The notes beneath the pieces were generated by a model. The model was given only the letters and a program-made list of their open reading frames with translations, did not search any database and was not told the DNA's origin. Below, in pieces: positions 5,750 through 11,386 of a DNA stretch of 13,811 nt. Both the position numbers and the translations under genes were made by a program. How positions within the stretch are numbered: the stretch's first letter is position 1; every line of letters starts with the position of its first letter. Source of the DNA: JBFGFG01 sp041627475 (GTDB taxonomy: Bacteria > Actinomycetota > Nitriliruptoria > Nitriliruptorales > Nitriliruptoraceae); the NCBI GenBank assembly GCA_041627475.1, contig JBFKQZ010000055.1, positions 1 to 13,811 on the forward strand. The letters run 5' to 3'.

Positions 5750-6694
5750 TCACAGCTTGCGCAGCCGCACCTCTTCCACGCGGTGGTCCTCGCCCTTGCG
5801 CAGCACCAGGTCGGCCCGGGAGCGGGTCGGCAGCACGTTCTCGACGAGGTTCACCTGGTTGATCTCGGTCCAGATGCGGACCGCCTGCTCGCGCGCGGCC
5901 GCCTCGTCCAGTTCCGCGTAGCGCCGGAAGTAGGACCGCTCGTCGCGGAACGCCGTCTCACGCAGCGCCAGGAAGCGCTCCACGTACCACCCGCGGATGT
6001 GCTCCACGGCCGCGTCGACGTAGATCGAGAAGTCGAAGAAGTCGCTGACGAAGACCCCGTCGGCGCTGCGCGGTGTGCCGGTCTGCAGGACGTTCAGCCC
6101 CTCGACCAGCAGGATGTCGGGCTGGCGGATCTCGACGGACTCGCCCGGGACGACGTCGTAGATGAGGTGCGAGTAGACGGGTGCCCGGACGAGCGGGGCG
6201 CCGGCCTTGACGTCGCCCACGACCTGCAGCAGCCGGCCGACGTCGTACGACTCGGGGAAGCCCTTCCGGTGCAGCAGGCCGCGGCGCTCCAGCTCGACGT
6301 TCGGGAGCAGGAAGCCGTCGGTGGTGAGCAGCTGCACCTCGGGGTGGTGGGGCCACCGCGACAGCAGCGCCTGGAGGAGCCGTGCCGTGGTCGACTTGCC
6401 GACCGCCACCGACCCCGCGATACCGATGACGAAGGGGACCTTCTTGGCGCTGCCACCGAGGAACGTGGCCGTGGCCCGGTGGAGGTCCTGCACGGCTGCC
6501 ACGTAGAGGTTCAGCAGGCGCGACAGGGGGAGGTAGACGGCGGCGACCTCGTCGAGGTCGACCTCCTCGCCGATGCCGCGCAGCTGCGCCAGCTCGTCCT
6601 CGCCGAGCGTCATCGGCGTCGACGCGCGCAGGGGCGCCCAGTCCGCGCGGTCCAGCACGGTCCAGGGTGTCGGCGCCTGGGCAGGATCGGGCAC
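5750..6694 (-). CDS. coaA: Type I pantothenate kinase
   Basis: A 314-aa enzyme that phosphorylates pantothenate with ATP, the first and regulated step of coenzyme A synthesis in the cytosol. Visible: W11 and the LxxYLPLSRLLNLYV helix (51-65); the P-loop GSVAVGKST (94-102); TTDGFLLPN (124-132), where most homologues have FLYPN; RKGFPESYD (143-151); PVYSHLIYDVVPGE (172-185), which shapes the pantothenate/CoA site; LLVEGLNVLQ (195-204); and IWTEINQVNLVENVLPTRSRADLVL near the C-terminus. Length and motif order are standard for CoaA, a type usually feedback-inhibited by CoA. The GTG start has GAGGA upstream. A putative -10 lies about 40 bases upstream. It heads an operon with the DnaB-like ATPase and is divergent from the pgpH-like gene. 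Confidence 0.95.
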   Translation of the reverse strand: MPDPAQAPTPWTVLDRADWAPLRASTPMTLGEDELAQLRGIGEEVDLDEVAAVYLPLSRLLNLYVAAVQDLHRATATFLGGSAKKVPFVIGIAGSVAVGKSTTARLLQALLSRWPHHPEVQLLTTDGFLLPNVELERRGLLHRKGFPESYDVGRLLQVVGDVKAGAPLVRAPVYSHLIYDVVPGESVEIRQPDILLVEGLNVLQTGTPRSADGVFVSDFFDFSIYVDAAVEHIRGWYVERFLALRETAFRDERSYFRRYAELDEAAAREQAVRIWTEINQVNLVENVLPTRSRADLVLRKGEDHRVEEVRLRKL

Positions 6695-6736
6695 GAGTCC
6701 TCGCTCGACGGGTCGGGACGACCGGACTGCGCGGGC

Positions 6737-6742
6737 ACGCTA
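6737..6742 (-). promoter_or_regulatory. Putative -10 element of coaA
   Basis: On the minus strand the hexamer TAGCGT reads from 6742 to 6737, with GCCGAC 17 bases upstream as a poor -35. The predicted transcript would start near 6730 and leave a leader of about 35 bases to the GTG at 6694. The hexamer matches the TA(C/G)(C/G)GT pattern seen before other genes in this window. Confidence 0.3.
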
Positions 6743-6804
6743 CCGGCGGTCCCGTGTGCGTCGGCAGCCCGGGTTCGCAACACTGGCCGCCGTCGCGCGC
6801 CACA

Positions 6805-6836
6805 CTCGGCCCCTGCCGAGCGCCGGTGCCGGCACC
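6805..6836 (+). promoter_or_regulatory. Tandem hairpins in the pgpH leader
   Basis: CTCGGC (6805-6810), loop CCCT, GCCGAG (6815-6820) form a 6-bp stem-loop. Four bases later GGTGCCGGCACC (6825-6836) is a perfect 12-bp palindrome, ending 19 bases before the GTG of the pgpH-like gene. They could be operators or RNA structures near the ribosome binding site. The rest of the 161-bp divergent gap shows no convincing forward promoter, and no known riboswitch was recognised. Confidence 0.3.
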
Positions 6837-6855
6837 CCACACCCCGGAGCCACAC

Positions 6856-9000
6856 GTGGACGTCGACCGTCGACTGCTGGTGCTGCGCACGTCCGCAGCG
6901 CTCGCCGTCCTGGTGCTCGTGCCCCTGATCGTGGTGCTGAGCTCGCTCAACGACGACGCGCCGATCCGGGCCGGGGAGCCCTCGCCACGGACGATCCAGA
7001 CCAACCGGCCGATCGAGATCCGCGACCAGGCCGCGACCGACGAGGCCCGTGAGACCGCGCGCAACAGCGTCGACCCCGTCGAGGTCGAGGACAACGACGC
7101 GCGGGCCGAGACGATCGACGCCGTGCAGGGTGTGTTCGCCGCCGTGCGCTCGGCCCGGCAGCCGCGCGAGGTCCCCAACCCCGAGTTCAGCCCGGGGGAC
7201 CCGACGCCGGCGCCGCAGACCATCACCGAGGTGCCGTCGCCCGAGCAGCAGCTGGCGACGCTGACCGCCGAGGTGCGCGTGCTCGACGAGGGCGCCCTGC
7301 AGGCCCTGGTCGCGCTGTCCGACGCGCAGCTGACGCGGGTCGAGACCGAGACGATCGACGCGGTGCAGGAGCTGCTGCGTGGCAGCATCAGCGAGGACGA
7401 GCTCGGCACCGTGCTGGCGACCGAGCTGCAGCAGGAGCTGCGGCTGCGCACCTGGCCGGCCAACGCCGCCCAGCAGATCGTCGACCCGCTGATCAGTGCC
7501 GTCCTGCAGCCGACGGTGCGCATCGACAACGAGGAGACGCAGCGGCGTCGTGACGCAGCGGCCGAGGCGGTCGAGCCAGTCGTCGAGACGTGGGCCGAGG
7601 GCGACGTCGTCGTCGAGGCCGGCGAGGTCGTCACCCCGGTGCAGCTGCAGGCGCTCGAGCAGCTCGGCGAGGCGGGATCCGACGCCGGCGTGGCGTTCGT
7701 CCGGGCGCTGACGGCGATGTTCCTGATCGTCGTCGTGGTCGGGCTGTACCTCCAGCGCAGCCAGCCCGACGTCTGGCGCGACCCCGGCCGGGTGTTCGTG
7801 CTCGCCGCGGTGACGGTGCTGTCGAGTCTCGCGCTGGCCGGCGTCGAGGTCCTGGCCGACACGTTCGGCTCGGCCTGGTGGTTCGCGTTCCCGGCGGGTG
7901 GCGTCGTGCTGCTGCTGTCGGTGCTGATCTCGCCGCAGGTCGGGACGATGTCGGTCCTGCCGCTGGCCGGTGTGGCGCTGCTCATGGCACCGGCCCTGCC
8001 GGCCCTCGCGATCTTCATCGCGGCGGTCACGGTGCTCGCGGCGCCGCTCGCCGGCGGGGTGAGCACGCGGGTGGCCCTCCGCCGTGCCGGTGTCCGCGTC
8101 GCCGTCGCCGCACCGCTGGTGGCCGTCGCGGTCGCCGTGGTGTTCGGCCCTCGCGACCAGGTCGAGCTCGTCCTGCTCGCGTCGGTGCTCGGCGGCATCG
8201 CCGGCGCGGCGATCCTCCAGAGCCTGCTGCCGGCCTTCGAGAACATCTTCCGACTGGCGACGGTCACCGCGCTGCTCGACCTCGCCGACCGCAACCACCC
8301 GCTGCTGCGCGAGCTCGAGCAGAAGGCGATCGGCTCGTACAACCACTCGGTCATGGTCGCGAGCCTCACCGAGCGGTGCTGCCGCGAGATCGGCGCGAAC
8401 CACCTCCTCGGGCAGGTCGCCGCGCTGTACCACGACATCGGCAAGGTCCGGCAGCCGCACTTCTTCATCGAGAACCAGCGCGGCATCGCGAACCCGCACG
8501 ACGACCTCGAGCCCCGCGTCTCGGCCGTGATCATCCAGAACCACGTCAAGGACGGCGTGGAGATGGCCGAGCGCCACCGCCTGCCCCCCGAGGTCGTCAG
8601 CTGCATCGGCAGCCACCACGGGACGATGCTCGTGACGTACTTCTACCGGCGCGCCGTCGCCGACGCCGGCGGTGACGAGGAGGCCGTCGACGAGCAGCAC
8701 TTCCGCTACAAGGGCCACAAGCCACGCAGCAAGGAGGCGGCGATCCTGCTGCTGGCCGACTGCTGCGAGGCGACGACCCGCGCCATGGCGATGGACCGCG
8801 GCACGCTGCCCGGCGACGAGATCGAGGGGATCGTCGACCGCCTGTTGCACGAACGGGTGGACGACGGCCAGTTCGACGACTGCGAGCTGACCTTCGTCGA
8901 GCTCCAGCAGGTCCGCGACACCCTCGTCGACGCGCTGACCGGCATCTACCACCCCCGGATCCAGTACCCGGGGCGCGGACCGGGCCGCGAGGCGGCCTGA
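6856..9000 (+). CDS. pgpH: PgpH-type membrane HD phosphohydrolase (7TMR-HD), probable c-di-AMP phosphodiesterase
   Basis: A 714-aa protein with the full PgpH/YqfF architecture: an N-terminal membrane helix (about 9-29); a large extracytoplasmic 7TMR-HDED domain (about 30-275, with tandem ETIDAV elements); about seven transmembrane segments (about 281-455); a short linker; and a cytoplasmic HD domain (about 490-640). The metal-binding residues are His497 (SYNHSVM), His526/Asp527 (YHDIGK), His563, His587/His588 (SHHGT) and Asp635 (LADCCEA). The closing segment (VDDGQFDDCELTF... GIYHPRIQYP) matches PgpH closely. PgpH hydrolyses the second messenger c-di-AMP to pApA, controlling osmolyte and potassium balance. 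The substrate is inferred here from family. GTG 6856 has GGAG 6 bases upstream, and earlier in-frame starts give shadow-like Arg/Pro sequence. The S1-domain gene follows after 115 bp. Confidence 0.9.
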   Translation: MDVDRRLLVLRTSAALAVLVLVPLIVVLSSLNDDAPIRAGEPSPRTIQTNRPIEIRDQAATDEARETARNSVDPVEVEDNDARAETIDAVQGVFAAVRSARQPREVPNPEFSPGDPTPAPQTITEVPSPEQQLATLTAEVRVLDEGALQALVALSDAQLTRVETETIDAVQELLRGSISEDELGTVLATELQQELRLRTWPANAAQQIVDPLISAVLQPTVRIDNEETQRRRDAAAEAVEPVVETWAEGDVVVEAGEVVTPVQLQALEQLGEAGSDAGVAFVRALTAMFLIVVVVGLYLQRSQPDVWRDPGRVFVLAAVTVLSSLALAGVEVLADTFGSAWWFAFPAGGVVLLLSVLISPQVGTMSVLPLAGVALLMAPALPALAIFIAAVTVLAAPLAGGVSTRVALRRAGVRVAVAAPLVAVAVAVVFGPRDQVELVLLASVLGGIAGAAILQSLLPAFENIFRLATVTALLDLADRNHPLLRELEQKAIGSYNHSVMVASLTERCCREIGANHLLGQVAALYHDIGKVRQPHFFIENQRGIANPHDDLEPRVSAVIIQNHVKDGVEMAERHRLPPEVVSCIGSHHGTMLVTYFYRRAVADAGGDEEAVDEQHFRYKGHKPRSKEAAILLLADCCEATTRAMAMDRGTLPGDEIEGIVDRLLHERVDDGQFDDCELTFVELQQVRDTLVDALTGIYHPRIQYPGRGPGREAA

Positions 9001-9003
9001 TCC

Positions 9004-9027
9004 GGCCGGAGCCGGTACCTTCCGGCC
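9004..9027 (+). terminator. Stem-loop after the pgpH-like gene
   Basis: GGCCGGA (9004-9010) and TCCGGCC (9021-9027) are perfect 7-bp inverted repeats with a 10-base loop, starting 3 bases after the stop codon and followed by a C-rich tract. This could be a terminator. The loop holds TACCTT (9016-9021), a possible -10 for the downstream S1 gene, so the element may instead be promoter-related. Confidence 0.35.
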
Positions 9028-9115
9028 CTCCCCCCGCGTCAGAGCGCGGACCATCGGGCAGCAGGCCCGGGACGCGGCGACCTCGTCGCGCCCAGACACA
9101 CGGAGCACGTCACCA

Positions 9116-9655
9116 GTGAGCGAGACCCCCGACGAGCAGCAGGACATGGACGAGACCGTCGCCGCCGACGAGGAGCAGGCCGAGACCGTCGGCTCCGAGG
9201 AGGAGCTGGTCGAGACCGACGACGTCGAGGAGTTCAGCGGTGAGCTCGAGCCCCTCCCGATCCCGGACGAGCTGCGGGTGAACGCCATCGTCGACGGCGT
9301 CATCGCCAAGCTCGTCGACTTCGGTGCGTTCGTCGACATCCCGACGGCGCGTGGCACGGCCACCGGGCTCGTGCACGTCTCCGAGGTCGCCCCCGGCTTC
9401 GTCGAGAACATCTACGCCGAGGTGGGGGAGGGCGACCGCGTCCGCGTGAAGGTCCTCTCCATCGCCGAGGACGGCAAGATCAGCCTCTCGATCAAGCAGG
9501 CCCGCGAGGACTGGGACGAGGTCCAGGAGCTGGACCGTCCGGTGCGCTCGAAGATCGACAAGGACTTCGACCGCAAGCTGCGCAAGTTCATGCACGGCTC
9601 GCAGTCGATCCAGGGCGAGGCCCGTCGCCAGAAGCGCCGCAAGCTGGGTCGCTGA
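9116..9655 (+). CDS. S1-domain RNA-binding protein (YabR/CvfD-like)
   Basis: A 179-aa protein with one S1 (OB-fold) RNA-binding domain at about residues 53-128. Visible landmarks are VNAIVDGVIAKLVDFGAFVDI, GLVHVSEVA (84-92), VGEGDRVRVKVLSI and GKISLSIKQA. Single-S1 proteins of this kind (general stress protein 13, YabR, CvfD) bind ribosomal or mRNA targets and tune translation. The first 48 residues are strongly acidic and the last 35 strongly basic (RSKIDKDFDRKLRKF, then RRQKRRKLGR), so the protein is polyampholytic. GTG 9116 has GGAG 10 bases upstream. An ATG at 9146 (residue 11) is an alternative start. It lies downstream of the pgpH-like gene on the same strand, with its own leader of up to 115 bases, and converges with the zinc-ribbon gene, leaving 3 bp. 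Confidence 0.85.
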   Translation: MSETPDEQQDMDETVAADEEQAETVGSEEELVETDDVEEFSGELEPLPIPDELRVNAIVDGVIAKLVDFGAFVDIPTARGTATGLVHVSEVAPGFVENIYAEVGEGDRVRVKVLSIAEDGKISLSIKQAREDWDEVQELDRPVRSKIDKDFDRKLRKFMHGSQSIQGEARRQKRRKLGR

Positions 9656-9658
9656 CCC
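9646..9658. terminator. Short hairpin at convergent junction
   Basis: GGGTC (9646-9650), loop GCT, GACCC (9654-9658) form a perfect 5-bp stem that includes the S1 gene stop codon and abuts the stop of the opposing zinc-ribbon gene. It may act as a weak bidirectional terminator. Confidence 0.25.
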
Positions 9659-10057
9659 TCAGTCCGCGGCGACCCACGCGGCGAGGATCGCGTCGTCCTC
9701 CAGTGCCTGGCGGAACAGCAGGACGTCGGCCTCGTCGATCGGGGCCGCGTCCGGACGTGGCGGCAGGTCGGCCGCGTCGAGCGCGACGCCGGACTCGGCC
9801 AGCAGCACGTCGGGCCGGTCGGCCTGCTCCCACGGCGGGAGCGCTGCGGTCGAGATCTGGACCTCCCACGTGCCGACGAGTGCCTCGACCACGCGCCGGC
9901 TCGCGCGGCGGACGACGAAGGCGTCACACCGCGGACACGTGAAGCCGTAGCGGTCGACCGGCGTGGCGGCCGGGGCACCGAGGTGGAGGACCACCTCGGC
10001 TGCGGGGACCTCGATGGCGTGGTCGCACATGAGGCAGGTGACGCGGACGTTCGGCAT
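9659..10057 (-). CDS. Small zinc-ribbon protein of unknown function
   Basis: A 132-aa cytoplasmic protein. The N-terminus carries two CxxC knuckles, CLMC (Cys8, Cys11) and CPRC (Cys41, Cys44), 29 residues apart, forming a probable four-cysteine zinc ribbon. The following FVVRRASRRVVEALVGT is basic and helical. The C-terminal half is acidic (LDAADLPPRPDAAPIDEADVLLFRQALEDD) and ends AAWVAAD, with no recognisable catalytic motif. It may bind nucleic acid or act as an adaptor, but no function can be assigned. The ATG start has AGGAG 7 bases upstream. It follows lgt by 56 bp on the same strand with no clear promoter between them, so it is probably co-transcribed with lgt. Confidence 0.75.
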   Translation of the reverse strand: MPNVRVTCLMCDHAIEVPAAEVVLHLGAPAATPVDRYGFTCPRCDAFVVRRASRRVVEALVGTWEVQISTAALPPWEQADRPDVLLAESGVALDAADLPPRPDAAPIDEADVLLFRQALEDDAILAAWVAAD

Positions 10058-10113
10058 CTGGGGGCTCCTGGCTCGTCGTCGTGGACAACGAGCGAGCAGC
10101 CCGGTGGTGACGC

Positions 10114-11040
10114 TCAGTCCTCGCCTGGTGACGCTTCGTCGGCGGCTGGCGTGGCGGTGACGACGTCGGTGCTCGCCAGCAGCGCCTCGTCGCGCGCGAC
10201 GAGGCCCGCCATCGGGTCGCCGCGGCCGGTCTCGCGTCGGACGAGGATCGTCGTGCTGACCGCGAGGACGAGCAGGGCGATCCAGCCGTTGTTGCGGATG
10301 CCGAGCGCCCAGACGATCTGGTCGTCGGTGCGCAGCAGCTCCATGAGGAACCGGATCACGCCGTAGCTGGCCAGGTACAGCAGCATGATCGACCCGAGCC
10401 GCCACTCGCGACGACGCTCGAGCCACAGGATCACGGCGACCGCCAGCAGGTTGAGCAGGGCCTCGTAGAGGAACGTGGGGTGGAAGAGGCGCTCGTCGGG
10501 GAAGCCGGCGCGGGTCGCCGCGGCCTCGCTCACGCGCAGGGCCCACGGCAGGTCGGTCGGCGTGCCGAACAGCTCCTGGTTGAACCAGTTGCCGAGCCGG
10601 CCGATGGCCTGCGCCGTCGGCACGGCGACGGCGACGGCGTCGAACCACGGCAGCACCGGCATCGACAGGCGTCGCAGCATGACGGCCGCGGTGATCGCGC
10701 CGACGAGGATCCCGCCGAAGAACGCGAGCCCGCCCTCCCAGATCGCGATGACCTGCCACGGTGCGGCGCCGCCCGGGCCGTCGAAGAACCGGTCGAGGTG
10801 CGTCGAGACGTACCCCAGCCGCGCGCCGAGGAAGCCGACCAGGACACCCCAGGTCATGACGCGGTCGAGCTCCTCGCCGTCCCCGCCGTAGCGCTCGTAG
10901 CGCCGCCGGGTGATGGTGAAGGCCAGCGCGACGCCGATCGCGATGACGATCCCGTAGTAGTGCAGCTCCAACGGCCCGAGGTTCAGCGTCGGGTCGGGCG
11001 GGGAGGGGATCGCCGCGAGGACGGCAGGGGCGAACAGCAC
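10114..11040 (-). CDS. lgt: Prolipoprotein diacylglyceryl transferase
   Basis: A 308-aa inner-membrane enzyme that moves diacylglycerol from phosphatidylglycerol to the lipobox cysteine of prolipoproteins, the first step of lipoprotein maturation. Visible: LHYYGIVIAIGVALAF (26-41); the WEGGLAFFGG loop (101-110); the Lgt signature GRLGNWFNQELFG (147-159) with Arg148 and Asn151; HPTFLYEALLN (187-197); and RFLMELLRTDD (230-240), where Arg230 and Glu234 match essential E. coli Arg239 and Glu243. At the position of E. coli His103 there is Phe108. About seven hydrophobic segments are visible, and the cytoplasmic C-terminal tail is short and acidic. The GTG has GCGGAG 5 bases upstream. It is transcribed divergently from the sigma gene across a 346-bp gap. 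Confidence 0.95.
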   Translation of the reverse strand: MLFAPAVLAAIPSPPDPTLNLGPLELHYYGIVIAIGVALAFTITRRRYERYGGDGEELDRVMTWGVLVGFLGARLGYVSTHLDRFFDGPGGAAPWQVIAIWEGGLAFFGGILVGAITAAVMLRRLSMPVLPWFDAVAVAVPTAQAIGRLGNWFNQELFGTPTDLPWALRVSEAAATRAGFPDERLFHPTFLYEALLNLLAVAVILWLERRREWRLGSIMLLYLASYGVIRFLMELLRTDDQIVWALGIRNNGWIALLVLAVSTTILVRRETGRGDPMAGLVARDEALLASTDVVTATPAADEASPGED

Positions 11041-11077
11041 ACGAACTCCGCTTATGCGAACAGGGTCGGCTGCCGAA

Positions 11078-11083
11078 ACGGTA
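11078..11083 (-). promoter_or_regulatory. Putative -10 element of lgt
   Basis: TACCGT on the minus strand, 37 bases upstream of the lgt GTG, predicts a leader of about 30 bases. No TTGACA-like -35 is seen 16-18 bases further upstream. Confidence 0.3.
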
Positions 11084-11115
11084 GCCACGGGACGATCGTT
11101 CCCGGTTCGCCCCGG

Positions 11116-11144
11116 TTGACAGCAGGAGATCGCGTGGGCAAGGT
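11116..11144 (+). promoter_or_regulatory. Putative promoter of the sigma factor gene
   Basis: A consensus TTGACA (11116-11121) is followed after 17 bases by CAAGGT (11139-11144), which resembles a TAAGGT -10. This is the best -35/-10 pair in the window. The transcript would start near 11151 and carry a leader of about 236 bases before the GTG at 11387. Confidence 0.5.
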
Positions 11145-11150
11145 GGAAGT

Positions 11151-11182
11151 AGCACACGTGGCGCCCCCAGCCGACGTGTGCT
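11151..11182 (+). promoter_or_regulatory. Stem-loop at the predicted 5' end of the sigma mRNA
   Basis: AGCACACGT (11151-11159) and ACGTGTGCT (11174-11182) are perfect 9-bp inverted repeats. The 14-base interior can add a GGC/GCC pairing (11160-11162 with 11170-11172). The first base coincides with the start predicted from the upstream promoter, so the RNA would begin with this hairpin. It may protect the 5' end, regulate translation, or act as DNA as an operator. Confidence 0.4.
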
Positions 11183-11386
11183 TGTTCCGCTGCGGGCCGA
11201 GCGGGCGCGCGCGACCGCGGCCCCCGAGCCCGACAGGACGGAACCACCGACCCTCCTGACGCGTTGTCCAGACGGACCCCCGACAGCGCGTGGACCCCGC
11301 GACCACGAGGCACGTGCATCGTGGCGCCACCCAGCAGCACCCCCCCCCACACCCTCCCACCTCCCGAGCATCGAAGGACCCGACAC

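Larger units (their letters stand above)
11041..11386. other. 346-bp divergent non-coding region between lgt and the sigma gene
   Basis: No convincing gene lies here. It holds a candidate lgt -10 on the minus strand (11078-11083), a good forward promoter (11116-11144), a 9-bp-arm stem-loop at the predicted start of the sigma transcript (11151-11182), a GC-rich leader of about 235 bases, and a run of nine C residues (11340-11348) in a C-rich, G-poor stretch to about 11365. A 70-codon Arg/Pro-rich open frame from GTG 11178 ends in TGA overlapping the sigma GTG. It is probably not translated. Confidence 0.6.

Noticed and set aside
6695..6855. tRNA-like GGGTTCGCAAC segment in the coaA-pgpH gap
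   Set aside because: It resembles a T-loop, but no matching acceptor stem, anticodon arm or CCA end can be paired around it.
6695..6855. c-di-AMP (ydaO-type) riboswitch before pgpH
   Set aside because: The gap is only 161 bp and none of the conserved ydaO core segments is recognisable. Only simple hairpins are present.
5958..8606. Very long minus-strand open frame opposite coaA and pgpH (also similar frames across 6610-9411 and 9659-13498)
   Set aside because: The products are Arg/Ser/Ala- or Asp/Arg/His-rich low-complexity sequence from antisense reading of GC-rich genes. The opposite strand or another frame encodes recognised families.
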